DNA of 64,000 nt from Cheiracanthium punctorium (GCA_038373885.1 JAWZYV010013009.1:1-64000), one strand, 5' to 3'. Counted from the first letter of the stretch, positions 47,252-59,399 are shown. Notes: generated from the letters alone by a model not told the origin. Program-made: numbers and translations.

Positions 47252-47770
47252 AATATATTTTGGCAAAAAAAAAAAAAAAAACCAATAATTACACACGTTT
47301 GAAATAAGCGCGTCTCAAAACAGTAATATGTAAGTACGTAAGCTGAGCTGAGCTGGCCAAGCAAGCCTGCCACATAGTAGTTCTAGTTAGGCCGCTAGAT
47401 GGCGTATTCAAGTCCTGAGATCGCGAATCACACTCTGATAACAGATAATATACGTTTACGTCATTCTCTTATTTTATTAAAAGGAAGGTGGCTGCTGGAA
47501 CATTCAAGGTAACCATGTATCCATGAGTGACAAGCAACTTGTGCAAGAAAGACTACTGAATGACAAACAAATATCTCTCTCTCGTACAAACAGGATTTTC
47601 ATCGTAAAATGTAGTAAATAAAAACTTTCCAGACATTGGGAGATTTCATTTAAAATGTTAAAAATAATTAAATACTAAAAATAATTGAAAAGATCGTACT
47701 TTAAAAAGGTGTGGAAGATTTTTAATGAATATTTGTACTATTTTAAACTCAGAAAAATCAAAATTAACAC
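47252..47770. promoter_or_regulatory. Probable 5' region of the THAP gene
   Basis: About 500 bases upstream of the THAP start codon. It is richer in CG dinucleotides than its surroundings near 47320-47430 and contains a short agctg repeat and a CTCF-like core (GCCGCTAGATGGCG) at 47391-47404. No TATA box stands out. The promoter role is inferred from position only. Confidence 0.35.
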
Positions 47771-48422
47771 AATGGCCGCGTTCGTAAACCCCAAACGAGT
47801 TGCACTCGTGCAACGAGTTTCTATCTAAAGTGTTCGTAAAGGAAACTGAGTGCTTTCAGTTTAAAAACTAGAGCGTTCGTATACAAAACAGTAACTGAGA
47901 ATGAATTAGGTTCGTTGAGTTTTACTTTCTGCGCGTTGTTTTTGTTTAGAAATGGCGTCCGTTGTTATGGAATAGTATGATGTTATGAAAAGTATTTTAC
48001 GTTTGCTGAAGCTGCAAATATTAGTTTTTCGAGGAGGAAATTGAGGCATACGTTAGAAACTGCTACGAAGGTACATACTTTTTTAAAGGTAATCATTTTC
48101 TTGTATTTTTTATTTTAGTAAATTCAAAAATGCATGTTTTAGTGTCGAGATTGAAGTTGATTTAAACCGTTATTTGCGAAATTTTAATTTCTCTTGCTAA
48201 ATACTTTTGAAAGAATGAAATTTAAGATGAGATTTCTAAATTTTAATCTGTGCACTTCAATGATGGCCATTCTTTCTTTTAAAAATCCTGTTGATGTTAT
48301 TTTGAGTATGTGCTAAAAACTCTCCTCAGCAAAGTTAACGTATTCGCGAATCGTAAACAAACACGTCTCCTAGGCGACGAAACTCAATAAACTGAAGTTG
48401 TTCGTAAAGGCAAAAGAAACTG

Positions 48423-49072
48423 CCCAGATAGCACAAACTTGTCCAGAACACGTCTAGAAGACGTCATATAGACAAGCTGACATGTCCATTAAACATCCAG
48501 GATTCGCCCAATTCTCGTCCATTTTACGTCAACATGGCACTATAGGACGCCCATATGACATCTTATAGACATGTATATGGACGTAATAATGGACGTGTTT
48601 GTCTATTTATAGACCTTTTACGGTCGAATCCTGGACATCAACAAAAACCATTTAATAATTTTTAGCTAATTGTATGTAATGATTAATTTAAATTTATGGT
48701 TACATCTTAATAACGAATTTTGTAAAAATATTCGTACCAAATATTTTTTTTTCTTTTTTAACCAACCTTTAAGTACTTGCTCCGCTTCAGATTCGAACCC
48801 TTGATCATGATCATGATCTTCACAGTAGAGTGTGCTAACCACTAAACGCAGCGAGACCTGCTCTGATGCGTCAAAATGCTGAAGTAAAGACTTTTTAGTT
48901 TCGGACTGGGAACTTAGAAATAAATATACAGCTATTCGTTTTTGGATGTTGAGTCGCTAAAGAATTTTTTTTTTTTTTTTGCATGTGGATATGAGTTTCT
49001 TTTTACACAATACCGCTTTTATAGGAAATAATAATACATAAAAAGAATTTTAAATTTCAAAAGTTCCTCGAC

Positions 49073-49114
<42 letters not shown>

Positions 49115-49496
49115 CCTCTAGAATGTAAAAAGTTTTTAAACTTTTTTGGTGTAAAATGTAATATCAATAAAAATATAAATAAATTCATGCGTCGTAAGTA
49201 CAGTATTGGGTAAAATGAAAATCAATGACAAAAAAGTAACTTTTCCATATTTTGTCCATTTCTGGATTTATACACACATCCATTTTATGTCGTATCACTG
49301 ACATAGTGTGGATCATCTGGAATACGTCCATTAATGGACTTATTCTGGATATTCTAAGTCTAGTTTTGGTCTATTCATGGACATATTCTGGATTTTCCAG
49401 ATTATGTCCATAAATAGATGTCTTATGGAGACATGGATGTATTATGGATGAGTTGGATCAGAAATAGACAGAAAATGGACAAGTGTGTTATGTGGG
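48423..49496 (+). mobile_element. CCCAGATAGCAC element, copy 1 (itself interrupted)
   Basis: It starts CCCAGATAGCACAAACTTGT and ends, reversed, CCCACATAACACACTTGTCC. The inside is built of TGGAC-type words (TATGGAC, GTCCATTA, TAGACAT) in both orientations. Compared with copy 2 it carries an extra block from about 48640 to 49245, which includes a tRNA-like segment. Confidence 0.8.
48785..48856 (-). repeat. tRNA-derived SINE-like segment
   Basis: On the minus strand TTTAGTGGTTAGCAC (A-box-like) is followed, about 30 bases on, by GGGTTCGAATC, a perfect pol III B box. The anticodon region is not foldable as a normal tRNA, so it is a SINE head or tRNA pseudogene. Confidence 0.6.
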
Positions 49497-49879
49497 TGAT
49501 AACCACTGACAGCACTCAACACACGCATTCCAGTTTTCTTACGAAAACTTGTGCAACGAGTTTCTCGTTTACGAATGCAGCCAATGATGTATTATTTATA
49601 CAGTGTTTGCAATAATGTAAGAATTTTAGAACGCTAATATTCATTTTAATAACAAAGTTTTGAAGCGAAATGCAATATCATCGTCTTTTAAACCCTCTAT
49701 TAAAAATATTAAAAAGACGATAACCCATTCCGAGTGGTTAATAATGAGAAACAGTAATTATAAAATAGATAATCAATACATTTTAATAGGAGCTGGCGGA
49801 TGTAAATATTGCCAGCAGACGAATTTTAGCCTCGAACTCAGAAACTATGCAAACTGTCCAAGTCCATTTTGTTAAGGTG

Positions 49880-50090
49880 ACCAGATTATTGAATAGTTTT
49901 GTTGTCAGAATCGGGGACATGTCCCCGATTCTGAGAACAAAACGGGGGACATTTATAATTAATGCAATAATTAACAGTAATTTAATTAAAAAACAATGCA
50001 ATAATTAAAAATTGTCCCCAAATTCCTTTTTTATATTTTGGGGACAATTTGAAAAACGCCCTGAAAATGGGGACGTTTGGTTATCTTAAT
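49880..50090. mobile_element. Short inverted-repeat element with GGTGACCAGA end
   Basis: TAAGGTGACCAGAT at the left and, reversed, TAAGATAACCAAACGTCCCC at the right. GGGGACA words recur within. These resemble ends of a common hAT MITE type. A 30-bp perfect palindrome lies inside. Confidence 0.4.
49905..49934. repeat. Perfect 30-bp palindrome
   Basis: TCAGAATCGGGGACA followed by its exact reverse complement, with no spacer. Confidence 0.95.
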
Positions 50091-50094
50091 TTTG

Positions 50095-51235
50095 TTCAAC
50101 AAATATATTCAACATTGATTTTGCAGCTAGCATTTCTGTAACATAAGATGTTATGATAGAGATAGGGTGTCCAAATTTTTTAACAAATCAGCATTGTGTC
50201 CCCAATGAACAGACACAAATACATACGAAACCATCAAAGCGAGCATCTGTAACAAACTTATCCTTTGGAACAACTGATGACCACAGCACAGATAATGAGG
50301 ATGTCCTTTTCTGGTTCATTTACAATATAAAAGTTTTATTAGCTGCTGTTGTGACTTTTCCCATTTATTTCCCATCAAAATCTACAAGATATAATGCTTT
50401 CTCTGATAAAAAAAATCATTTTTAAAATAATTTTTTTGCCACAACGTAATACGGAACAATAGAAAAACAGCTGATTCGGTGGTGTTCGTCTTCTCGACGT
50501 GAAAGGACCCCTTTTTTAAGAAATAATTATTATAATTAAAATTTTTTCTCCAATTGCTGTTTTATATTTTGGGCACAGATTGGAGATGTTTGGACACTTT
50601 GCACTGTTCCAAATTTATGATAATTACAAAATTCAGATAATGTCATAATGACAGAGATGTCAATATGATTTATAGTTTTATTTAGAAATATCAACTTTTC
50701 CATGTTTTGGATATTTGTCTCGCTTTAAAAGGTGAATGAAAACATTTCGTCGGAAAGGTTAAATTACCAAGAAATCACTTTTACAATAATAAAATATATT
50801 AATTTGAGTGAATTGTACAAAGTTTTATGCATGAACAATTTGAAAAATCACTGGGAGTCCTAGGAGTTTACAGTAAAAGATGAAGAAAAATATAAGTTTA
50901 TTTGTTTTCATCTGTAGTAAAGATTTGCCTGACAGTTGTTGTCAGTGCTACAACTGGAGATTACTTCACGTAGAGAAAACCTTAATTTTTAAGCCTCCAC
51001 CCCCTTAACATGGCGACCGGGGATAGCCTTAAATTTGGCACCCGTTCTTTGAAGCTATATGTTGTAACTAACTTTGGCACCCCTTATTATCATGGACCTC
51101 GGGCCATGTGTAACGTTTGCCGGCACCCCCTTCCCGAATTGCTGTACTGTTTCTTGTGTACGTGAATAAATTGACATAGTCAATGCCGTGATTAGGTGAC
51201 GGCGAGGCAGGCAGCCGCCATGAGCGCGAGTCAAA
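50095..51235. other. Spacer between two inverted element copies
   Basis: No gene seen. A possible weak inverted pair (GGTGTCCAAA near 50165, TTTGGACACT near 50590) may mark another MITE. The rest is AT-rich, with a GC-richer part at 51000-51230. Confidence 0.35.
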
Positions 51236-51698
51236 CCCAGATAGCACACTTGTCCATTTTATATCTATTTCTCATCCATCTAGCCCATATATTACGTCCA
51301 TGTCTATAAATAGACATCCAAAAGACATCTATAAATGGACATAATCTGGAAAATCCAGAAAATGTCCATGAATAGACCAAAACTAGATATAGAATTTCCA
51401 GAATAAGTCTTTTTATAGACGTTTCCCAGATGATCCATATTGCCTTGACCAAGACTTGACCTAAGTAGGTCCATATATAGACATTGATGTCCAAGACTTG
51501 CCCATACTAAGTCCATAAATCGACAAGCACGTCCATAATTACGTCTATATGCATGTCTATAAGATGTCATATGGGCGTCCTATAGTGCCATATTGACGTA
51601 AAATGGACGAGAATTGGAAGAATCCTGGATGTTTAATTGACATGTCAGCTTGTCTATATGACGTCAGGCGTGTTCTGGACAAGTCTGTGCTATCTGGG
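51236..51698 (-). mobile_element. CCCAGATAGCAC element, copy 2 (intact, inverted to copy 1)
   Basis: A 463-bp element with CCCAGATAGCACACTTGTCC at the left and, reversed, CCCAGATAGCACAGACTTGT at the right. Its reverse complement aligns along its whole length with copy 1. No obvious target duplication is visible. The open frames inside come from the repeated TGGAC words. Confidence 0.88.
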
Positions 51699-51714
51699 AA
51701 AAGGGAAGGCATAA

Positions 51715-52980
51715 TGATATGAAAGCTTAATAAATCTAAATATAGCTTTCTTGTCTGTCTGTTTGTTTGTTCGCTATAGGCGCCTAGACCGCTCGTCGTA
51801 TCTGCATTAAATTTGGCACACTGACTACACAGAATAAGAGAAAGCTGAAAAAAAATTCACTTCGAGTTTTAATTTTTCAGTTATTTTATGTTTTGTCTAG
51901 TTTTCGGCCATTTTTCACGCATTCTGCGGTCTCACGAGCTACGTTTTCAACCGAAAAATATATTTCTCGTATCAACGCAAAGTAAAGAGTTTTCTTTTTC
52001 AAAAAAGCATTGTTCCAAAATTGTAGTCAAAATTGCAGATTTTAAAACATTTTTGAAAGAACTTTCCAGGTACATTTTTTTCCCATTGATTAAACATCTA
52101 TTTCATCGTCTTTTGAGTTTTGAACAGTACAGAAATATTAATTATTTTTTATTTATTTATTTTTTGCTGAAAAAATCGCGAGTTAAAAATCTGTGTTCCA
52201 GAAGGAAAAAACACAGGGGAAGAAAATTCCTTCGTGTTTTTCTCTGTTCTCTGAAGCGTTTCTAAGACAAGGCAGGAGTTCCTTTTTTTTTTTTTTTTAA
52301 GTTGTGGGGGGAACACTGTCGGACTAGATTAGCGAGCACCAGCAGTTATTTTTTAAACGTGCTACTCGGGATTTCTCAGGGAATTCAATTTTTCTTTAAG
52401 GCATATTGCGACAATTGCACTTTTTCCACAGCAAGTCATTTTTTTTATTACTGTTATTTCTGGATTAGAAATTATGCAGCCTTATTTATTTATAAATTTT
52501 TAAACAGTGGAACTTAAAAATTTTTATTATTATTTTAATTTTAGGATAATGGGACTGGGTGGTTTCCTTTTATAATTATTATTTTTTAGAGTTAAATAGA
52601 TATTAAATTACTAACTTCAAACAGTAGAACTTGCAGATTATTCTTATAATTATTATTATTGCTTTATTTTACGATAACGGGACTTGACGATTTTTTTAGT
52701 AATTAATTTAAGAAATTATTTTTTTCTTCAAATTAATTCTTTTGGAAATTTTTGGAGCATTCGAAAAACTTTGGAACTTTTTTCCAAATTATTACGTTGG
52801 AGTATTAAATGATTTTTTGTTAGCTGCGTCACATACGATGTTTGAAGAATTGCACACATATGCAGACTAATGTTTTTAATATTCATACTTACTTTATGCA
52901 TTAATGACTGAAAAAATAAGCCATGGAAATAGATTAGTGAGCGTGAGCGGATAATTGTCTTGCGAAGTTATGACTTTGAA
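51715..52980. other. Repeat-rich region beginning with a GTCTGTTTGTTTGTTCG motif
   Basis: The segment at 51740-51840 (TTGTTTGTTCGCTATAGGCG followed by CATTAAATTTGGC) resembles a repeat type common in arthropod genomes. A 125-codon + frame at 51888-52265 is Lys/Phe-rich and shows no domain I recognise. The rest is AT-rich. Confidence 0.35.
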
Positions 52981-52987
52981 CCTAATA

Positions 52988-54442
52988 GGGAGCTTTTGCA
53001 TAGCGGTTTCACTCACCGTAACGCTAACGTTAAACGTCATAGGACAGTACAGCGCATGCGCCCGTATAAAGTTTACGGTATCTGAACTACTACCGAAAAG
53101 AGACTTTTTGCACAACGTTTTTGTTCCCTAAGAATTTATCTGATTATATTCTTATTTTTTTCAGTATTGCCATCTAGTGGCAAGAAAATAAATTTTTTAT
53201 GCGTTTTTTTTTCTTTTTTTTTTCCTGGAAAATTTCCCCCCATAATAGCATTGCATTACTTTTAGAAATTATCGTATAAAATGTTAAGTAAAATGAATTT
53301 ATAGAATTAATGAAATCCTCAGAAAATAGTTAAACAAATTAAAGTAAAGCATAATTTTTTATTTTAAGCAAATGAAAAATTAAAATACAAATTTCTTATT
53401 TGTTTATTTTTGAACGTATTTTTTCTTTTTGAATTTTTTGTGTATTTGGACAGTTTAGGTAAATACCGTTGAATTTTTCACGAAATTAGTTTTTAAAATA
53501 TTTAAAATCCCCATAAACTATTTTTTTTCAAAAGCAGTACGAACCACTAACATGGAGAATTTATTTGAGCAGTAATTAGAACTAACAAAATATTTATAAA
53601 TAAATTAAACCCACTGCGAATACTACTTCACAAACCTAAATTTTTAATTCGTCTACAATATATATATATTTTTCAAATCAAGGTTTGTTTACAAACTTGT
53701 AATTTTAATAAAATAATTATAAAAACCTGGATTTTTAATTCGTCTATAATTATTTTTAGTTTTTGTGTCTAGTGGGTCTTACTGCATAAAAATAAAAAAT
53801 AATTATTGTAAGAGGATTTTAATTTTTTTTAAACTAATTTCGTTAAAAATTTAACCATATTTTCCTAAAGTTATTCAAATAATCAAAAGAAAAAACATAC
53901 ATCTAAATTAATTTTTTGCTTTAAATAAAAAATTTTGCTTTAATTTGTTTATAACTATTTTCCGAGGATCTCATTATTCTATAAATTCATTTTGTTAAAA
54001 ATTTTAAACGAAATTTTCTTAAACGAATGAAAAAAGGAAAAAAAAAATACTTTGGAAAACAATTTATTTTCCCGACACTAGATGGCAATACCAAATGAAC
54101 GATGCAAGAATTTAAAGATCGATGAATCTACAAGATTTCGAGCTAAAAACTCGTACAGCACTAATAAGTTAACTTTTATATTAAATGTCGTTCCTTTGTC
54201 GGCTATATTTATTCATATTTTATTAAGAATGTTAAATCACACTTGTTTGGCGGCCATCTTTTCTCGATAGCGTTTAACGGTATCGAGAACCTTGGAGATC
54301 TCCGCTAACCTTGGAGAAATAGCGGGTTACGTTAATGTTATGCTGCCGCCCGGTATACGTGAGCATGCGCAGTACGGTCAAAAACCAGTTTAGCGGATAG
54401 AGGTACCGTTAACGGAGGAGGAAACGGTATGCAAAAACTCCC
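52988..54442. mobile_element. Giant foldback element, ~0.7-kb inverted arms
   Basis: The ends read GGGAGCTTTTGCATA and, reversed, GGGAGTTTTTGCATACCG. TAATA flanks both sides. The arms continue inward: the TATTGCCATCTAGTG block at 53165 reappears inverted at 54070-54090, the AAATGAATTTATAGAAT block at 53290 inverted near 53990, and the ACGAAATTAGTTT block at 53480 inverted near 53840. So nearly the whole 1455 bp is one diverged inverted repeat. No coding sequence is present. The superfamily is not clear. Confidence 0.85.
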
Positions 54443-55176
54443 TAATAGCGCAGCAATGTCCGGTGACTTTTAACGTTCACGTTACCACAGTTGGAACAGC
54501 TATGCGACACCGCTACCGGTGGTGATATTGCACAGCGCAACCAGTCCGCTAAGTTTGGTTGTACAGTTACATTTTTGAGCCAGGCACGGTCGATCTTGAC
54601 TTTCTGTACTTTCTCTTTGTTATATTCCTCAAACTTTAAATTTAAATTTACAAAGAAATATAAACATCGGTTGTATTCACCATAACAGCATTAGCCGTCT
54701 GGTTAAGTAACTGTTAAAAAAGGCATATAAAATTTTAATTGTATCTGTGGTTTTACTTTAATTAATTGTAGATTTTATAATTTTATGGTATCTCTAGTTC
54801 TCTTTAAGACTTCGAGCTAATCTTGACGTCACCCATGCTTTTAATAATTTTTTAGTGCTTAGTGTACAGCTTTATGTACTTTGTCTCTTATACAATACTG
54901 CTGTTTGCACGCAAATATGAGGAATTATGAGATTGGTTAATTTTGACTTTGCAATACGTATGTATATTTACTTAAGCAGTGCTCTAGTTAAATATGAAGA
55001 TCGTGATCGTATGCTGCGTAATCTTAAAACGCAGACATTATTATGGAGTTAAAATGCATAAAGTGAAACGTTTAAAGTATAATAAAGTCGAGTTTAAAAA
55101 AAGCATAACAAAAAAATGCGTAAAAAAACTTTATTTTTCTTCTTTCTTTTAAAGGTTATTCCTAAGCTGTTCTTTT

Positions 55177-55800
55177 TGGAAATCACGCAACTTTTGGATA
55201 GTTTTTTAAAGAACTTAATTGCGTTGGAGACTCTGAAAGATTTAGTATTTCTTTTTATAAGTTATACTATTCTTACATAAATAATGAATCCATAGGAGTA
55301 ATTAAAAACTCGGAAAAAAATGCTAAGCATACGAAATTTGGCAATATTTCCCTAAACCAGTTACTTCTCGCCCCATTTTTAAGGCGATTTTTGTGCCTAT
55401 GAATTTTTTCTGAAAGTTGCAGAAGACATACAGCTTTACTGTTAGTATTAGTCCACAGTGCATTGGGTGAAGAAGCATTAATTTTGTCGAGTATTTAACA
55501 TCATTGGTTTAATTTTAAAGCTGATCAAAGGTCTTGCGACTGCAATCGCTTTCTACAAGGAACAAACACCCTTAAGAAATCATGCAACTTTTGGAGAACT
55601 TTTTATGGAATCCAATAGAGCTAGAGGATCGAAAAATTCTAAATTGTCTATTTAAAAGTTGTTCAATGGACGATTTACTAACACTGTACCTAAAACAGTT
55701 CTGAAACACCCAGGAAAATAATGCTAAACCTAAGGAAATTTTTAATATTTCTAAAAACGGGTAACACTTCGGGTCTTTAAGGGGAGATACGGCACATAAT
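55177..55800. repeat. Two ~390-bp tandem repeat copies
   Basis: The copy at 55177-55410 is echoed at 55575-55800: ATCACGCAACTTTTGGATAG against ATCATGCAACTTTTGGAGAA, and AATGCTAAGCATACGAAATT against AATGCTAAACCTAAGGAAAT. No protein seen. Confidence 0.6.
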
Positions 55801-55831
55801 AAGGAATCAGAATTACCAATATATTACAGGA

Positions 55832-55963
55832 CTAGCTGACCCGTGCGAAAATTTCGCACAGTATTGTTTTTAATACTACAACTGTAAATATTCTAGTGTG
55901 AAAATGAATAAATGTGTCTGTAAGTACCTAATATTCTGTTAAATATTTTCACGGGTCAGTTAG
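55832..55963. repeat. Small foldback with GACCCGTG arms
   Basis: CTAGCTGACCCGTGCGAAAA at the left and, reversed, CTAACTGACCCGTGAAAATA at the right. The CTGACCCG word is a frequent end of an arthropod dispersed repeat. Confidence 0.6.
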
Positions 55964-56354
55964 ATGTTTGATTGGAAATCATTCAAAAACTAGGCATTTA
56001 TTTTAACGTTTTATTTTATAAAACCTCTTTAAAAACAATATTGGCAGTTAATAATTATATCAAAATGAGACGGCTCGATTCAGGGCCGGCCCTAACAGTT
56101 TTGCCGCCCCGGACAAAAATATAAAATGCCGCCCCCCCCCCTCCCACAGTAAAATTACTATTAAAAGAAATAAATTGTTTACAGATTCTGTTTTCATGCC
56201 TATAAAACTGGAATAGCTCTTTAAACATAACACAGCATAAGAAAGAATCATATTTATTAAAAACCACACATTAAGCTAAAAACCAAAAGAAAGAGAGAAA
56301 AATCAAGAGTTCTTTTTCTGGCTTTTAATTTCGCAAAATTCCTGACTTTTTCTC

Positions 56355-57935
56355 TTAAATCAATTTTTCAACTAATTCATGTTCGATAGCCAATGTAGTT
56401 AAATTATTTAACGTATCTGGAAGAGTTGTGGAACAAAAGAAATTTTTAGTTAACTTTAATTTTGAGAAACTCTTCTCTGCACTTGCCACAATTGTCGGCA
56501 AAGAAAGCAAAATTCTCGAAGCAGAAGTGCGTGTAAAATCTAGAGTTGAAACTAGCTTAAAAATTTCAATTGGGCTTTCTTTTTTGCCTAATAAGGCAGT
56601 AACTGACACTAGTTCATTTACTAGATCAAGAGCGTTTATATTCCCTGATTCTCCATCGGTCAGCATTAACTCTAATTGTTTACACTTTACACAGTGTTAA
56701 TACTGTTACACTGTGTTACAATGTTTAATTAGCACTTTTTAGGAGTATCTTTTAACTCATATATGCCGTGCAAAAATTTAAAATAATTACATTGGGTACT
56801 TATTAAATTAAATCTGCATTCTAAGGCAATCGCTTTATTTACTGTAAAAAATAAACTATCTTGAATTTTAATTTAGGATCCTTCGGCAGATCATCTCGTG
56901 CTTCGCAATCAAAATTAATATGTTACGTTTCTGCGTAAACTCAGTGTTAGCCAGAATACTATCTCGTTGGTCAGTTCTCTTGCATACAGAACATTTCATT
57001 TAAAATCACATCCAATCGAAGCTCCTTTGAAAAAAAATCTTTACAGTTTCATAAGAGTTCTAGAGCAGGTGGTAAATCGTTGTCTTTTGACTGCAATAGC
57101 TTTATTAACCCTACAATGCATGATTTTTTAAAATGGGCTGAAAATAAAATCGCAACTTCATTTAGATTTACTTATGCTAGGAAAAATATTTGCTAAAAAA
57201 TTCAGCATGTAATTTCCCAGAAAAATCATAAAAAATATTCAGATACGAAGCTCCACCCTACAGCTCTCGTAAAACCGAAGAAAGTAATATAGCCCAATTT
57301 TACTTTATTTAGTCCAATATTACCATGTTTTAATAGTTTTGTGTTTATTTTCATTTAGCAATAAAAATTAGAAGCAATTAAAAATTCAGCTAAAGTTTGT
57401 TCAGTGAACTGGATGCACTTGTTATAAATCCATGCTTGATTTCTCAAAAAATAATGCTGGCATACATTTTAAAAACTAAAATTTATTTCCATAAGATCTT
57501 ACATTTATTTTAAATGCATATTTTAAACAAAAACTACAACATTTTCTTTTTATTACAAAAAAAATAAAAAATAAATGAGAGTGTAGCCAATTGGCTACAG
57601 TATGCACTGTAGGGTTAATGGATTCACGGAATTGAAGATTTTATACCAAATAATAATAGAACGTAGGAACATGAACTGTTTGAGAGAATTAAATAATCCT
57701 GAAGCCAAATCACAAACAAAAACTTAAAATTCTTTCATCAATTTTAACGGTAGCCTCATTGGAATTAGATTTGTCAAAACTTTATACCTTACCAAGAATG
57801 CGATTTGTACGATTTTTTTGGCATCAGGAATGCAATCTAGAAATATGGGATAGTATTTGGATTGTTGAACTTCATTAACAAAGTGTAATTTGAATCCAAC
57901 TGGAAACCTTGTGAAAATCTATGCAAAATGAGTAA
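56355..57935 (-). pseudogene. hAT transposase relic (catalytic fragment and dimerisation domain)
   Basis: Minus strand. A fragment at 57780-57935 reads GFKLHFVNEVQQSKYYPIFL and DCIPDAKKIVQIAFLV, the region around the first catalytic Asp in ZMYM1/Zaphod-type hAT transposases. The C-terminal dimerisation domain at 56355-56666 is open: LLSLPTIVASAEKSFSKLKL, then TKNFFCSTTLPDTLNNLTTL and AIEHELVEKLI. The SAEKSFSKLK phrase is diagnostic for hAT C-termini. Between the two lie stops, frameshifts and the nested insertion. More relic probably extends above 57935, but I could not read it with confidence. Confidence 0.85.
57109..57614. mobile_element. piggyBac-type MITE nested in the hAT element
   Basis: TTAA lies on both sides (57105-57108 and 57615-57618). 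The ends read CCCTACAATGCAT and, reversed, CCCTACAGTGCATA. TTAA targets and CCC ends define the piggyBac group. At 506 bp it has no transposase. It splits the hAT transposase relic. Confidence 0.88.
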
Positions 57936-59399
57936 ATATTTGTCTGCACATCACATATAAACAACTGAAGCGAATGAAATTAATTTTATAGCCACACCAA
58001 AAGAGGCAACTTAATTTAAACTGCAGGTGCTAAAATATTTCTAATTCGTTTAAAAGTTTTGAGATTTAAAACTGTTGTTTGAAAACTGTGTGTAAATGTA
58101 TGTTCGCCCTTTGTTAAAAAATGGCTCAATGGAATAGAATGAAACTGGAATTATATTGAATGGTAAGTTAATTGAAACAATAGATACCAAAATTGTTTTA
58201 AATAATTCATAGACTTTGATTTAGATTTTGTAAAAATCGCTTAAAAAGTTTGTTCTGGCATCCATCAAAAACGGATTAAGAGAACAGAATGAAATTAGGT
58301 CATGTGATAGGTAACAAAGCATTATCGAAATTTTTAAAAGATTTGAATAAATTGAAAGGCTTTGTAAAAGTTGCATTGCATTTTCTCTTTTTTTAGGGGA
58401 CGGGGAGAGATGGGGGTCACTTAAAGGCGTCTGGAGGTAATACAATAGGTGGCTGTTCGACTTAAACAAATTACACCGATTTCTTTTTTATAATTATTAT
58501 TATATTTTTAATTTTCAGAAAATCGTGCAAAAATTTTCAGGCATAATATTAAAATTTCTAAAGTTAATAGAACAAAATTCAGTTACTGACGAGGAGATTG
58601 AGTTAAATAACGTTGTTTGAATTCTTCTTAATTATATATATATATACATATATATATTATTTTGAGAAAATTTTGTGTGACCACTTCGTGAAAACAACTA
58701 GTGGTCAGACAAAAGGAAATGAAATGAAATTTTGTTAAAAAGTAGGCGGTTAGTAAATTAAAATTACAGGTTTTTAATTTGCTAGAAATTTGAATTATTT
58801 TTGAGGTATGACGTAAACTTTAATAAAGTTCTCCGCGCATCAAGTAAAATCATCAAAAATCATCAAAATATAATTCAATCAGATGTTGCAGTGTTAAATA
58901 TATGCTACTTGCTGTTACAAAGAATTTTCCAGGTATTCTCTTCTCAGTTTAATATTCATTACTAGCATCTTCTTTTGCACCTTTAAATGAAATTTTGATG
59001 TAGGAAGCTTATCCACTAAAAGAAAACGTTAATTTTGAATGTAAAATATTTCCTCTATTGACAGTTTGTCTCAGTAATTTGTTGCTCTCTAACCTGTAAT
59101 CTTTAAACAATACAGAAGAGTTATAACTTTGCTTTCTATATTTCTGCCAGTTTGCTAATTCCATTTTTTCTTCTCCTACAATGCAAACGAAATTTCGCGC
59201 AGTTAGTTAGAAAACCCATCAATGACTGATGGGTACATCAGCTTGTAAAGTTATATACAATGATATTCTTCGGAATATTTTTTAACAATTCGTTTGCTAA
59301 TTTCAAATTCGAGCCAAAATGCCGCCCCTAAAATTTGCCGCCCCGGACAGGGGTCCGGTTTGTCCGGCCCTAGGGCCGCCCCTGGCTCGATTGAAAAGA

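Larger units (their letters stand above)
47774..49582. mobile_element. PIF/Harbinger-like MITE interrupted by a second element
   Basis: The inverted ends GGCCGCGTTCGTAAAC and GGCTGCATTCGTAAAC are flanked by AAT on both sides, a 3-bp duplication. Repeated words AACGAGTTGCAC and TTCGTAAAGG occur inside. End sequence and duplication length suit PIF/Harbinger, although TWA would be the usual target. Its own length is about 735 bp; the rest is the insertion 48423-49496. Confidence 0.7.
56081..59384 (-). mobile_element. hAT element (ZMYM/Zaphod-like), 3304 bp
   Basis: It begins CAGGGCCGGCCCTA and ends, reversed, CAGGGGCGGCCCTAGGGC. A perfect 8-bp duplication GCTCGATT flanks it (56073-56080 and 59385-59392). 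Both ends share GCCGCCCCGGACA words. The minus strand encodes a decayed hAT transposase. A piggyBac-type element is nested inside (57109-57614). Confidence 0.95.

Noticed and set aside
47089..47373. 94-codon minus-strand frame overlapping the THAP exon
   Set aside because: Different frame from the THAP domain, and without a domain of its own.
48785..48856. Functional tRNA gene
   Set aside because: The A and B boxes are recognisable, but the anticodon arm and acceptor stem do not pair; a SINE-like relic fits better.
51888..52265. 125-codon + strand frame
   Set aside because: Lys/Phe-rich, no recognisable domain, in repeat-rich DNA.
56428..56700. 90-codon + strand frame
   Set aside because: Antisense shadow of the hAT dimerisation domain.
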